From assembly GCA_030431525.1 (NCBI GenBank), contig JAUIJC010000001.1, forward strand, positions 119,722 through 183,721: a DNA stretch of 64,000 nucleotides. The letters run 5' to 3'. Positions 8,128 through 17,270 of the stretch are shown here, piece by piece; the first letter of the stretch is position 1, and the number at the start of each line of letters is the position of its first letter. Both the position numbers and the translations under genes were made by a program. The notes beneath the pieces were generated by a model that saw only the letters and a list, made by a program, of their open reading frames with translations, made no database searches and was not told the origin of the DNA. This stretch comes from Bacteroidia bacterium. Lineage in GTDB: Bacteria; Bacteroidota; Bacteroidia; Cytophagales; JAAEPT01.

Positions 8128-9657
8128 TTACGCCTTTCTTACTTCATCCAGCAGGTTATTCATACCAAACAACTCAGCACAAGTAGAGATTGACGAAACC
8201 GTTACCCCCAAAACACCGTGCATATTCAGGTTCTGCCCTGTCAGCAAGAGATTGGGGATTTTTGTCTTCGGTGAAATAAAGGACTTCATCGGATCCCGAT
8301 AATCCTTCATGATGCCGTAAAGGCTGCCATCGGCGGAGCCGATATAATCACGATAGGACAATGGTGTCGAGGTATAGTAAGACTTTATCTTGGAACGGAT
8401 GTCTGGAAACTTCTTCTCCAGCTCATCAATGATTCTCTCCGCTCTATCCGTCTTGAACTCTTCATAACTCTCTCCACGATCATTCTCATCGGAAACCACA
8501 TTGAAAGAGTCCATCCATGGTGCCATGTCCTCATAGTTCATGTACACCATCACCGTTAAGCCATCAGTATAATCTGGATGCTTGGAGCTGGCTCCAAAGC
8601 TTAGAACATAGTGCTTCGGCCATTCCGCATCTGTGTATTCCAAGGCTCCCCAAACATCCTCTTCCTTGAAGTGGTAGTAATTATGGTTATGGTAAGGGAA
8701 TTCATTCTCCTTGAAAACAATGTGCAACGAGAAAACCGAAACCGTGTTTTTTAATGAAGAGATTCGCTTCCGATAGGCCTTCCTCAGATTTCCACCCTCT
8801 CCTACCATTTCCATGGTCACGGCTGGATGAACATTGGAAACAAACAGATCTCCTTCTACACGTTCCCCATTCGCCAACTGAACAGCCGAAATTTCATTAC
8901 CATCAAATACAAATGATTGCGCATCGGCATATTTGATTACCTCACCGCCATTTTCTCGGATTGCATGGTGAAGGATTCGCGCAATCTGTGAACCGCCGTC
9001 CACACAACGCCACGAGCTTTCAACATAAGAATTCACAACAAGGGCGTGAACGTAAAGCGGCGTTGATTCAGCCACTCCTGCATAAAGCGGACAAGAACCC
9101 GCCAACACCTGTTGCAACTTTTTATTGGGCGTCAGTGATTCAATGTACTGTTTGGCACTAATACCCAAATACTCCGCACTTTCAATCATCGCAGAGCCGC
9201 TAACACTCTTCTCCAAATTGTACAATGGAAAGGCATCACAAACCTCACGCATTTTAGCGCAATAGGCTTCAATAGCAAGCCGCTCATTCGGAAAATAGCT
9301 AATCAAGGTTTCCGCAAAATTGTCGAAACCCTGCGCATACTTATATTCCTGTGGATCGCCGTCAAAACTGACAATATCAAAACCATCCACATCCAACTGA
9401 CGGAGCTTCAACTTATCCATCAGCCCAAAATACTTGAAGAATTGGTGCAGATTCTGCCCCTCGGAAAGACCTCCGATATAGTGGATTCCCGTATCGAATA
9501 TCACCTTGTCCCGAACAAAAGTCTGAAGGTTCCCTCCAATCTGCCTGTTCTTTTCCAGCACGGTCACTTCATATCCCTTCTTGCTCAGGATATATCCACA
9601 CTGCAAGCCGCCCAAGCCACTACCGATAATGACGGCCTTGTTTTTCTTCTTCTCCAT
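8128..9657 (-). CDS. Phytoene-desaturase-like FAD oxidoreductase, last gene of pigment operon
   Basis: The 509-residue protein belongs to the CrtI/CrtISO/retinol-saturase-like family (COG1233 type). An N-terminal dinucleotide-binding motif GSGLGGLQCGYILSKKGYEV is followed by VLEKNRQIGGNLQTF and a FAD-binding C-terminus (LLTGQNLNMHGVLGVTVS). Such oxidoreductases are regular members of flexirubin-type clusters, where a polyene is the substrate, but the exact reaction is unknown to me. The ATG at 9657 shares a base with the TGA of the preceding 1282-residue gene, indicating translational coupling. A TTG one codon upstream could also serve as start. No membrane segment is evident. Confidence 0.85.
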   Translation of the reverse strand: MEKKKNKAVIIGSGLGGLQCGYILSKKGYEVTVLEKNRQIGGNLQTFVRDKVIFDTGIHYIGGLSEGQNLHQFFKYFGLMDKLKLRQLDVDGFDIVSFDGDPQEYKYAQGFDNFAETLISYFPNERLAIEAYCAKMREVCDAFPLYNLEKSVSGSAMIESAEYLGISAKQYIESLTPNKKLQQVLAGSCPLYAGVAESTPLYVHALVVNSYVESSWRCVDGGSQIARILHHAIRENGGEVIKYADAQSFVFDGNEISAVQLANGERVEGDLFVSNVHPAVTMEMVGEGGNLRKAYRKRISSLKNTVSVFSLHIVFKENEFPYHNHNYYHFKEEDVWGALEYTDAEWPKHYVLSFGASSKHPDYTDGLTVMVYMNYEDMAPWMDSFNVVSDENDRGESYEEFKTDRAERIIDELEKKFPDIRSKIKSYYTSTPLSYRDYIGSADGSLYGIMKDYRDPMKSFISPKTKIPNLLLTGQNLNMHGVLGVTVSSISTCAELFGMNNLLDEVRKA

Positions 9658-12600
9658 CAATTTTTCCTCAAAACAAAAATGACGTTGGCCGTAAAAGCCT
9701 GTTCGGTCAAACGTTCAAAAGACATATTATTTTCCTTGGCAAACTGCTCCAGCTTTTTGCCTGATACCAATTCTGGTTCCTGATCAGCCTTGTTAAAACC
9801 TAACAACTTAATCGAGAAAAACTCGGTCAGTTTTGTTCCTTGCTGCTTCCTTTCAGACAGGTCGCTATCACCATCCCGAAGGACCAGCATCCCGTTTTCC
9901 GAAAGCGCCTCCACGCTTCGTTGCAACAAAGCCTGCTGGCTTTCTTTAGGCAAATAATGAAGCAAATCACTCATGACAATGGCATCATAATCATTGCCTG
10001 TGAACTCCAAGGCATTGCCCGCCGAGAATGAAACATTCTCCTTTTCTCGGGCATATTGGGCCACGGTGATTTTCTCTACATCGTAGTCCATCCCAAACAC
10101 ATTCCGTTCCTCGGAACGCATTTCAAGCATTTGGGCAAGGAAACCATAACCACAACCCAAATCGAGGATTTTCCCCTGCTTGGGCAAAAGCTTGTCAAAC
10201 GGTGCGTAATTCTTCTCCAAAGCTACTTTTACCCGTGCATACCATTCCAAAACAGGTCCTTTATACACATAAGAAGCCAAAAGCTGGTCCCGAAAATAAT
10301 CCACCGTCTCCAGTTCATTCCTCAGGGCTTGGTATTCCTTTTTAAAGTGTTTGGAAATGGACTTTGTACGTTCCGAATAGCTATTGCCCCACGAAGCATC
10401 AGCGTGGGAAATGCGGTCTTGAATGGCCATCACCATCGTGCCCTTTCGAATCAACAACTCGCCTTTTGGAATGCGGTCACCTGTACCATGCAAAATCACA
10501 GGAACAATATCCAATTTAAGCTGTTCGGCGGCCAAGAAAGCTCCCTTGTGGAAGCGTTTCACCTTTCCATTATTAGACCTTGTCCCTTCTGGGAAAATCA
10601 CGATGGAATAGCCCTTTTCAATCATTTTCTCGAACTGCTCCACGCCTTTCTCACTTCCTGCCGAAGCTGGGAAGAATCCCGCCATGCGAACAATCCGCCC
10701 AAAAACTGGTGAGTTCCACACCCAATCCTTGGTCACCATAATCAGCTTTGGCGACAAGGACAAAAGCAACAGGATATCGATAAAGGATTGATGGTTGGCG
10801 ATAATTACGGAAGGCTTTTCAAACACCTTTGGATCAGGCATTCGTTTATCCAACTGAACGCCCAGCCCAAGCAAAATTATCAATCGGCAACACAGCCAAA
10901 TCAAGTAGTGGAAAATGGCTTCCCGCTTTTCCTTTTTCAGCGGTAAAAGATAGAAGACTGGAATGGCAAGACTGGTCAATAAAACACAACCCGCCAAGAA
11001 AAGCCCATAGGCATGAATCGTGATCAACAGGCTATAGAAGGTTACTGGAACCGTCCTTCTTTTCCCGTTTTTGTAGACCAGTGCCTGAAACAGAATCGGC
11101 ACCAACGTAAAGGTCAGGAACAATGCACTCGCCAAGCCAATAATGCTCACTAAGGCAATGGACTTTAGGGCTGGATGTTCAGCAAAAACGAGCACTCCAA
11201 CACCCAAAAAAGTGGTCAAACTGGAAAGAATGATGGATAGCTTGTGGGAGCCCAAATGCTTTTCACCCGTCTTGTATTCCAACAGCAGACCGTTCATCAC
11301 GAAGATGCTGTAGTCCACGCCCAAACCGAAAATAAAGGTCGAGATGATGATGTTGATCAGGTTGAAGGAAATGCCCAACAGCCCCATCATACCCAAAGTG
11401 AACACCCAACCCAAAAGGATTGGCAAGAAGGTGATTGTGGCCAATTCAATGCGGCCATAAGCCACCAACATGATTACAAAAACCAGAGACAGCGTGACCA
11501 ATGCCAAGGTATCGAACTCCTTTTTGACCAGCTCCACCAAATTGTTGGTCACGTATTGTTGGTCAAAAAGCACTATTCCTTCACGATTGGAAAAGACCTC
11601 GTAAAGCTCGTCCCTTCTCTCCCGATCAATCTTGGCCACCGTCACCGCATAGACTTGATCTTTATTTTGAATGGCCAATTCCGAAACCATGCTTCCAAAG
11701 CGTTGAAGCATTTTATCCGCTAGCATCGGTGTGAAATCCTGCTTTACCAAAGCAGTGAACTTTCCGAAGGTTCCCGCCCGAAAACCTAAAGGCTTGCCAG
11801 CTGCCTCCAAATTCTCCTCCAAGCGCTGAACCCTTTCAGCAGTCCAGAATGCATTCCAACGTACCAAGCGCTTTTCCTGTTCCTTTACATCGGGCAACAA
11901 AGCGCCCAGAGAAACAAACTCCTTCACTGCCCCAGCTTCACGAAGTTTTTCCAAATCTGGAATGGCTTGTCGTCCATTCTCCAAGGCAGCATCTACTGTT
12001 TCGCCCTTTGAAATCAAATACACAGATTTCATGGACGCCGTACTCACCGCCTCCAAATCTGTCTTTGAACGTTCCAATTCCTCGGACAGGAAGTTCAAAC
12101 GCATCATATCCGACTCGAAAGAAACCTTGGTCGAATAATAGCCCAAAACGCCCGAAGCAATAAGGACAATCACCAAGAAAACAGGACGGTGCTTGGAAAC
12201 GAAAACGAGGTAACGGTCCAGCAATTTCTCTGGCCAAATCTTCTGGGAACCGCCTTTTCCCTTTTCCATTTTGGGCAGAAAATGCGGCAACACCAGCAAG
12301 GCCATGATGGAGGCGAACAATACAGCTCCACCTGCAAAAAGCCCCATTTCCTGAAGGACTTCGGAATGGAGAAGGAACAAACAAAAAAAGGCTGAGGCCG
12401 TGGTCAGACTGCTCATCAAGAGCGGATCGGAGATTTCCCTGAGCAATTTTTTAGGACCGTTGCCACTCATAGCATGCGTAACAACATGGAATGAAAAATC
12501 AATGGTAATGCCCAACACAATGGACCCAACACCCAATGCGATGGCTGAAACTTCTCCCTTGAACAAGGAAATCAAGCCCATTGAGAAAGAAGCGCCCAAG

Positions 12601-13505
12601 ACAACAGGAAGCAACAACAAAGGGAACACCCTTTTGCGTGGGAAAAAGAACCAAATGAGGGCGAGCATTCCCATTAGAGAAAGGCTGACCGTCAACCAAA
12701 CGTCTTTTTTGATTTGAACCTCATTGGCCTCAGCCACGGCTGGTCCGCCGTAGATTTGCGTGAAGACCTTGCCCTCAAAGCTTTTGTTCAAATCCGCGAT
12801 TTTATCTTGAAGCAGGTAAAGCGCCTTTTTTTCCGCTCCCTTCTCCTCAAGCGCAGGCATGAAAAAGACCAATAAATGTTTGCGGCCCTTGGTCTGCAAA
12901 TAGCCGTTAGCCAACTGGAGATTCTTGTCAAAATTTAAGCGCTCGAACTTCTTCAACGCCATTGGCGTGAAACTCAATGGGTCTTGAAGAATCTGCTTGC
13001 GCAAGGCAATGCCCATTGGGGAAATCAAGGTCTTGTAACCCCGTTCAACGGATTCCGCCACAGCCGCAGAATCAAGCTTTCTCTCCAGCTCGGCATAATC
13101 CGCTTCTTCCAAAAACAGCGGCAGATTGCTGTAGAGAAAATCATAAATCTCTCCCACTTTGGACTCGTCAAACTTGCCCCCAACCTTGCTCGACAAAAAC
13201 TTATTATCCGAAGAACGCTCCAATCCTGCAAACAAGGAATCCGCCGCAGCTACAAGTGCTTCCTTTTGAGTGGATTCCTCCAAAGTAAGATGGACGACCA
13301 ACTTTTTCGAAAAATTGATGGATTCGATGACCTCCTTGACACGGGTGATTTCAGGATTTGCTGGAATCGCCCTCATAATATCCTTGTCCACCTTAAGACG
13401 GGAAACGCCCCATCCACTTAAGAGCATTCCTGCCAACAGGAAAAGCGCCAACAATAGGCGCCTCTGCTGAAAAAACGTGAACAACCTGACAAACAATCCT
13501 CCCAT
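9657..13505 (-). CDS. Fusion: RND/MMPL exporter, PlsC-like acyltransferase, methyltransferase
   Basis: This 1282-residue protein joins three parts. Residues 1-~810 are an MMPL/RND-family permease with two sets of transmembrane helices and two periplasmic domains. Residues ~815-1075 are a membrane-anchored acyltransferase with HX4D in NHQSFID (around 905) and FPEGTRS (around 970). Residues ~1090-1282 are a class I SAM methyltransferase with motif I ILDLGCGYGFLAQ (around 1113) and IVMSDLLHYL. In aryl-polyene clusters of other phyla the exporter, acyltransferase and methyltransferase are usually separate proteins, so one chain may move, acylate and methylate the same lipid-linked aryl polyene at the inner membrane. 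The gene ends overlapping the next by one base. The reading frame is uninterrupted, so the fusion is not an assembly artefact visible at this level. Confidence 0.9.
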   Translation of the reverse strand: MGGLFVRLFTFFQQRRLLLALFLLAGMLLSGWGVSRLKVDKDIMRAIPANPEITRVKEVIESINFSKKLVVHLTLEESTQKEALVAAADSLFAGLERSSDNKFLSSKVGGKFDESKVGEIYDFLYSNLPLFLEEADYAELERKLDSAAVAESVERGYKTLISPMGIALRKQILQDPLSFTPMALKKFERLNFDKNLQLANGYLQTKGRKHLLVFFMPALEEKGAEKKALYLLQDKIADLNKSFEGKVFTQIYGGPAVAEANEVQIKKDVWLTVSLSLMGMLALIWFFFPRKRVFPLLLLPVVLGASFSMGLISLFKGEVSAIALGVGSIVLGITIDFSFHVVTHAMSGNGPKKLLREISDPLLMSSLTTASAFFCLFLLHSEVLQEMGLFAGGAVLFASIMALLVLPHFLPKMEKGKGGSQKIWPEKLLDRYLVFVSKHRPVFLVIVLIASGVLGYYSTKVSFESDMMRLNFLSEELERSKTDLEAVSTASMKSVYLISKGETVDAALENGRQAIPDLEKLREAGAVKEFVSLGALLPDVKEQEKRLVRWNAFWTAERVQRLEENLEAAGKPLGFRAGTFGKFTALVKQDFTPMLADKMLQRFGSMVSELAIQNKDQVYAVTVAKIDRERRDELYEVFSNREGIVLFDQQYVTNNLVELVKKEFDTLALVTLSLVFVIMLVAYGRIELATITFLPILLGWVFTLGMMGLLGISFNLINIIISTFIFGLGVDYSIFVMNGLLLEYKTGEKHLGSHKLSIILSSLTTFLGVGVLVFAEHPALKSIALVSIIGLASALFLTFTLVPILFQALVYKNGKRRTVPVTFYSLLITIHAYGLFLAGCVLLTSLAIPVFYLLPLKKEKREAIFHYLIWLCCRLIILLGLGVQLDKRMPDPKVFEKPSVIIANHQSFIDILLLLSLSPKLIMVTKDWVWNSPVFGRIVRMAGFFPASAGSEKGVEQFEKMIEKGYSIVIFPEGTRSNNGKVKRFHKGAFLAAEQLKLDIVPVILHGTGDRIPKGELLIRKGTMVMAIQDRISHADASWGNSYSERTKSISKHFKKEYQALRNELETVDYFRDQLLASYVYKGPVLEWYARVKVALEKNYAPFDKLLPKQGKILDLGCGYGFLAQMLEMRSEERNVFGMDYDVEKITVAQYAREKENVSFSAGNALEFTGNDYDAIVMSDLLHYLPKESQQALLQRSVEALSENGMLVLRDGDSDLSERKQQGTKLTEFFSIKLLGFNKADQEPELVSGKKLEQFAKENNMSFERLTEQAFTANVIFVLRKN

Positions 13506-13521
13506 TGATTCAATTCATCTA

Positions 13522-13572
13522 TGTACGGACAGGGCACCTGACTGCCGTCAGGCAAGTTGCCTTGTCTCTACA
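13522..13572. repeat. Nested palindromic element in pigment operon junction
   Basis: Outer arms TGTAcgGACAgGGCA and TGCCtTGTCtcTACA flank an inner hairpin CCTGAC-TGCC-GTCAGG. It fills the gap between the glycosyltransferase gene and the RND fusion gene. Its arms resemble the palindrome at 15682-15701 (ACAGGGCA/TGCCCTGT with TCTACA next to it). Confidence 0.7.
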
Positions 13573-13576
13573 GCCA

Positions 13577-14773
13577 TCATCCCTGTGCCAACGATTTTGC
13601 TTTCATCACCTTCAACATTGGGTAGGAAAAGAAACCTCCCAACAAGGCCATCATTCCCGCAAAGGCACATGCCCCAAGAATGTAGGTGTACAAATGCTTT
13701 GCGGTATCCTCCAAACTCAGCGCCCAATCAAAAGACAGCTCCATAGGACTTCCTGTCAGCCAATTTCCCATCATCAGACTTAGGTAAACCAAAACAGGAA
13801 TCATCGGCGGAATGCTGATGTGCGCTGAAAGAACTACAATCGCAGTATTCAAACGCAGCGCATAAGACATCGGAATAGCCACCGCCAACTGCCATCCCCA
13901 AATGGGAACAATGCCCATAAACAGGCCAAAAGCCACGGACAATGCCGCATTCAAAGCCGTCTCCTCAGGCTTGAGAAAAACGGATTTCAGATGTTCCCTA
14001 AGGCTTTTTTTTTTGAAAGCCCGATACCACAACAGCGGTTTGTAATACAGAATGGCCAAAGTCACCAAACAGGTATTCAAAATGCTGATGCGGGTAAAGT
14101 CCTCAAAAGGTCGGAAATGTGTCACACGGTCTTCGCCCGTGGCGTAATGCACCTGCACAGGAATAGAGGTAACATTCAATCCTTTCCATGCTGCACGGAC
14201 CAACACCTCGATCTCAAACTCAAACTTGCGAGTGATATACTTGGTGTCCTGTAACAAACGAACCGGATAAAGTCGGTAACCCGACTGCGTATCCGGCAAA
14301 TCAATATGCGTTTCAAAGCGGTACCAGAAGTTGGAGAACTTATGTCCAAAACTGCTTTTGCCCGGCACGGAATCCTGATCCATGTTTCGGGCACCAACAA
14401 TTACGGAATCCGGTTCCTGCTCAATTTTTTCCAAGAAAGCTGGAATGTCGGAAGGCATGTGCTGACCGTCCGAATCAATGCTGATGGCATAGTCAAATCC
14501 ACACTCCACGGCTATGCGGAAGCCTTCACGAAGTGCCATGCCCTTCCCTTGGTTTTGCGGAAAGTGCTCAGCAAATACCTCAGGGAACTTTGCAAGAATC
14601 TCAGGCGTGCTATCAGTGGCACCATCGTTCACCACGATGAGCTGCTCCGGAGCAACATACTCCAAGACGCCGTTAAGCACTTGCTCCAGCGTCCGTTCAT
14701 TATTGTAAGTGGGAACCAACACACAGCATTTCAACTGCGTCATTTTTTCCTCACATTGATGTTTCATGCTCAT
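13577..14773 (-). CDS. Glycosyltransferase family 2 fused to DUF2062 domain
   Basis: The 398-residue protein has an N-terminal GT2 domain (CCVLVPTYNNERTLEQVL, VNDGATDST, and the metal-binding DxD in ISIDSDGQHMP), a linker, and a C-terminal DUF2062 membrane domain from about residue 270 (FLKPEETALNAALSVAFGLF, then helices through LVYLSLMMGNWL). DUF2062 often accompanies membrane-attached glycosyltransferases and lipid exporters. Within a flexirubin/aryl-polyene cluster this enzyme probably builds the polar or lipid anchor of the pigment; the sugar is not predictable. ATG 14773 overlaps the upstream stop codon (ATGA), supporting that start; TTG 14779 is the alternative. Confidence 0.85.
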   Translation of the reverse strand: MSMKHQCEEKMTQLKCCVLVPTYNNERTLEQVLNGVLEYVAPEQLIVVNDGATDSTPEILAKFPEVFAEHFPQNQGKGMALREGFRIAVECGFDYAISIDSDGQHMPSDIPAFLEKIEQEPDSVIVGARNMDQDSVPGKSSFGHKFSNFWYRFETHIDLPDTQSGYRLYPVRLLQDTKYITRKFEFEIEVLVRAAWKGLNVTSIPVQVHYATGEDRVTHFRPFEDFTRISILNTCLVTLAILYYKPLLWYRAFKKKSLREHLKSVFLKPEETALNAALSVAFGLFMGIVPIWGWQLAVAIPMSYALRLNTAIVVLSAHISIPPMIPVLVYLSLMMGNWLTGSPMELSFDWALSLEDTAKHLYTYILGACAFAGMMALLGGFFSYPMLKVMKAKSLAQG

Positions 14774-15642
14774 AACCAAGCCAATATTCCGACAGACAGG
14801 TAGCGCTCTTTAGAGGTGAAAAACTGTCCCATCCGTGAATGTCCTTGAAAATATTCCAGTACCAACGCCTGCCGAACGCCCATGAAAGGGGTATCATTCT
14901 CAGACTTGGTCAGCTCATAACCCACTTGGATGTTCAAGTCAGGGCTTTCAATCAACTCCTCACGGACCTTTAAATCCATGCCTGCAAAGAGGACGCGTTT
15001 GCCCATGGGTTTTCGATAAGAAAGGTCCACCTGCCCCACCAAAAATCCTTTTGGTTGAACTGGATCCTTACGCAAGATGAAGTGCGGACCCACAGCAAGT
15101 TTCCAATGTTCATTCAGCTTGCCATGCCACAACAAACGTAGGACTTCCCTACTGAAATTAATCTTGCTGCCCTGCTCCTCATAAAGCTCATCGCCCAAGT
15201 GCGAACTTTTGTGATAGACGAATAGTTCCAGCGCCCCAAGTTTGGGAAGGCGCTTATAAACGGAAACACCGCCATAGTAATCAGCATCGTACAACTTGAA
15301 CGAAGCCGAAAACAACTCAAAACGAGACTGCACATTCCCACGAACTCCGATGGCGAGACTTTGATCACCCGCTTTGTTCTTCACCAACAAGAAGGGAACC
15401 TCACCACCGAAACCAAGGTCCCAAAAGCCCTTCTCATTTGACATTCCTTGGAAATGGTAATGGAATGTCGAGCGAATCGCCGCCTGTTCCGGATCAGCGA
15501 GCAATACAGGCGCCTGTTGTGTTTCCTGATCGAAGAAGGATAATCTTTGGGCTTGGGAGGCAGTTGCTACGAATAGCCCAAAGACTGTTAAGACTTGAGA
15601 GATTAGAATGGAGAAATAAGACTTCTTATGTGATAGGAACAT
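14770..15642 (-). CDS. DUF1207-type outer-membrane protein
   Basis: From the chosen ATG at 15642 the product is 290 residues and begins with a signal peptide (SILISQVLTVFGLFVATASQAQ). The mature part alternates short amphipathic strands, as expected of a beta-barrel. The segments SVYKRLPKLGALELFVYH, KSSHLGDELYE and INFSREVLRLLW match my memory of the DUF1207 family. It sits between the dehydratase and glycosyltransferase genes and overlaps the latter by 4 bases. A role in anchoring or presenting pigment in the outer membrane is inferred from location only. An upstream ATG at 15666 would add 8 residues. Confidence 0.7.
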   Translation of the reverse strand: MFLSHKKSYFSILISQVLTVFGLFVATASQAQRLSFFDQETQQAPVLLADPEQAAIRSTFHYHFQGMSNEKGFWDLGFGGEVPFLLVKNKAGDQSLAIGVRGNVQSRFELFSASFKLYDADYYGGVSVYKRLPKLGALELFVYHKSSHLGDELYEEQGSKINFSREVLRLLWHGKLNEHWKLAVGPHFILRKDPVQPKGFLVGQVDLSYRKPMGKRVLFAGMDLKVREELIESPDLNIQVGYELTKSENDTPFMGVRQALVLEYFQGHSRMGQFFTSKERYLSVGILAWL

Positions 15643-15681
15643 ATTCGGAATCTTAAATCTCAACATCCAGATGAATCAGGT

Positions 15682-15701
15682 ATACAGGGCATGCCCTGTA
15701 T
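15682..15701. repeat. 20-bp perfect palindrome in operon junction
   Basis: The sequence from 15682 to 15701 is identical to its own reverse complement, with core CAGGGCATGCCCTG. It fills most of the gap between the hotdog dehydratase stop (15702) and the DUF1207 gene start. Confidence 0.8.
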
Positions 15702-16055
15702 CTACACGAATACCCCCGATAATTTGAAACACACCCCGTCCTTGGAGGAAATCTTTGCCGTGGTTTTCAAGGCTCCCTCTTCAATTTCCGAATAGGTAAT
15801 CTCAAACTCCAGTTCCTTTGCCTCCACTGGAGAAATCGGCTTCATGAACTTCATGTTACCCACAGTTTTCGCCACGAGTTTTCGCTCAAGCGACTTACCC
15901 AATAGGTCACGAACCATTAGCATTTGACAGACACCCGGCAAAATTGGATTGTCTGGAAAATGCCCAGCAAAAATGGCGTGGTCAGCGTTCAGGACTACCG
16001 AAGCCGTCACTTTATTTTCTTCCTTGGAAAGCGATTCAATCGCATATAAATCCAT
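15702..16055 (-). CDS. FabZ/ApeI-like 3-hydroxyacyl-ACP dehydratase (hotdog)
   Basis: This short 117-residue hotdog protein carries the FabZ-type active-site segment FAGHFPDNPILPGVCQMLMV with the catalytic histidine. It probably dehydrates 3-hydroxyacyl-ACP during polyene chain extension. In characterised aryl-polyene pathways, dehydration uses a heterodimer of two such subunits (ApeI with ApeP); here the likely partner is the gene at 22894-23319. ATG 16055 is 2 bases after the upstream stop; a GTG at 16061 overlapping the stop (GTGA) is also possible. Confidence 0.82.
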   Translation of the reverse strand: MDLYAIESLSKEENKVTASVVLNADHAIFAGHFPDNPILPGVCQMLMVRDLLGKSLERKLVAKTVGNMKFMKPISPVEAKELEFEITYSEIEEGALKTTAKISSKDGVCFKLSGVFV

Positions 16056-16057
16056 AA

Positions 16058-16657
16058 TCACAATACTTGCTGAAGCTCAATAAGGAGCTTTATTCCGTAA
16101 TGGCGGAAAACCATTTTTTGTGGCGTGTTTTGGTATTCGCCCTCCCAACCGAGGCGAAGGTTCTTCATAAAGAACTTCTTACGCTTTAATTCCGAAGCTG
16201 TGGAGTCCACTCGATAAATATAGCGGGTCAGGCCTTTGCGAAACACGACCTTCTTCAGCTCTCCTTGTTTTCCCATCTTCACCCTTCCCTTTTCAGAAGG
16301 GGAGAAAAACAAGAGCCTAAAATCCTTTTCCAAGGTATTCAACAGGACTTTCCGATCAAGATAGCTAAGCACATAATGGGTTTGGAAACTTTCCTTGCCC
16401 ACTTCCACGTCAAAGATTTTCATTCCCATTTCAGTGATGAAAACCACACGGTGGGTTGCCGCAGGCATGGACTTCACCACCAACAGGCCCGTGAAATAAT
16501 GCTTTCCGAAGGTGATGCCCGTTTTGTAAACCGCCCTTTGGTATTCCTGTGGAAATGTTCGAGCCAATTCCCTGTATTTTGGTTCAATGGTTTTGCAACT
16601 CAAAACGAGTAGCAAGAGGCTACTGAACCACAAACTTTTCGTCAGCAATCGCCTCAT
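16058..16657 (-). CDS. Lipoprotein of the pigment operon, function unknown
   Basis: The 199-residue product has a lipoprotein signal peptide with lipobox LLLLVLSC, so it is likely attached to a membrane facing the periplasm. The rest is rich in beta strand and basic residues (VVFITEMGMKIFDVEVGKES, FRKGLTRYIYRVD). Small lipoproteins next to a LolA-like protein are usual in aryl-polyene clusters and are thought to help move the product to the outer membrane. The gene overlaps the LolA-like gene by 38 bases with this start (56 with the ATG at 16675). Confidence 0.75.
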   Translation of the reverse strand: MRRLLTKSLWFSSLLLLVLSCKTIEPKYRELARTFPQEYQRAVYKTGITFGKHYFTGLLVVKSMPAATHRVVFITEMGMKIFDVEVGKESFQTHYVLSYLDRKVLLNTLEKDFRLLFFSPSEKGRVKMGKQGELKKVVFRKGLTRYIYRVDSTASELKRKKFFMKNLRLGWEGEYQNTPQKMVFRHYGIKLLIELQQVL

Positions 16658-17270
16658 TGAAAACCGTATTCTCAAAGGTGATTAAAGTATAATCACCAGA
16701 CTTTTCTTGGATATTCACCTTTACCACCGAGTGGTTGGTCTTGTCGAAGTACAACTCAATGACATCAATCATTTCCTTGACCTCCTCCTTCTTCGGAGAA
16801 AGACGCACAAGGTATTCGCTGGTACCCTCAAAATACGCCTGCTCGTAATCCTTTTCGTCGTTGAGGATTTCACCACGCAACAAGCGAGAAAGCATTTCAC
16901 TTACCTCCTTGAAAATCTTATTGGAGGCAACATCAAACTGATTGGTCTTCTTCTCATCCTTGATGATAACCTTGTCGCCGTTCAAAACGATTAGGTATTT
17001 GAAGGGATCAATGTATTCCCAACGCAGCTTTTTTTCCTTTTTGAAATAGAACTCACCCTTACTGACAATAGGCTGTTCCAAAAAGCTGAGGTGCTTTTCC
17101 TGTAAAAAATCCGAATGGATGCTGGAAGTAGTCGAAATCTGATCAGCAATGTTCTTCTTGACCTTTTCAACATCCTTCAAAGGTGAAAACCCATCCTCCA
17201 CGGCGATGAACGCCAATGAGCAAAAGGCCGTCAACAACAGGCCCAACAAGGCACTTTTAGTCAATTTCAT
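16620..17270 (-). CDS. LolA-like periplasmic carrier protein
   Basis: This 216-residue protein starts with a signal peptide (KSALLGLLLTAFCSLAFIAV) and resembles the LolA outer-membrane lipoprotein carrier fold: SSIHSDFLQEKHLSFLEQPI, KGEFYFKKEKKLRWEYIDPF and YLIVLNGDKVIIKDE are the typical strands. In aryl-polyene clusters a dedicated LolA-like protein is thought to carry the pigment-lipid across the periplasm. It overlaps both neighbours (deacetylase end 17257 and lipoprotein start 16657), indicating a tightly coupled operon. Confidence 0.85.
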   Translation of the reverse strand: MKLTKSALLGLLLTAFCSLAFIAVEDGFSPLKDVEKVKKNIADQISTTSSIHSDFLQEKHLSFLEQPIVSKGEFYFKKEKKLRWEYIDPFKYLIVLNGDKVIIKDEKKTNQFDVASNKIFKEVSEMLSRLLRGEILNDEKDYEQAYFEGTSEYLVRLSPKKEEVKEMIDVIELYFDKTNHSVVKVNIQEKSGDYTLITFENTVFNEAIADEKFVVQ

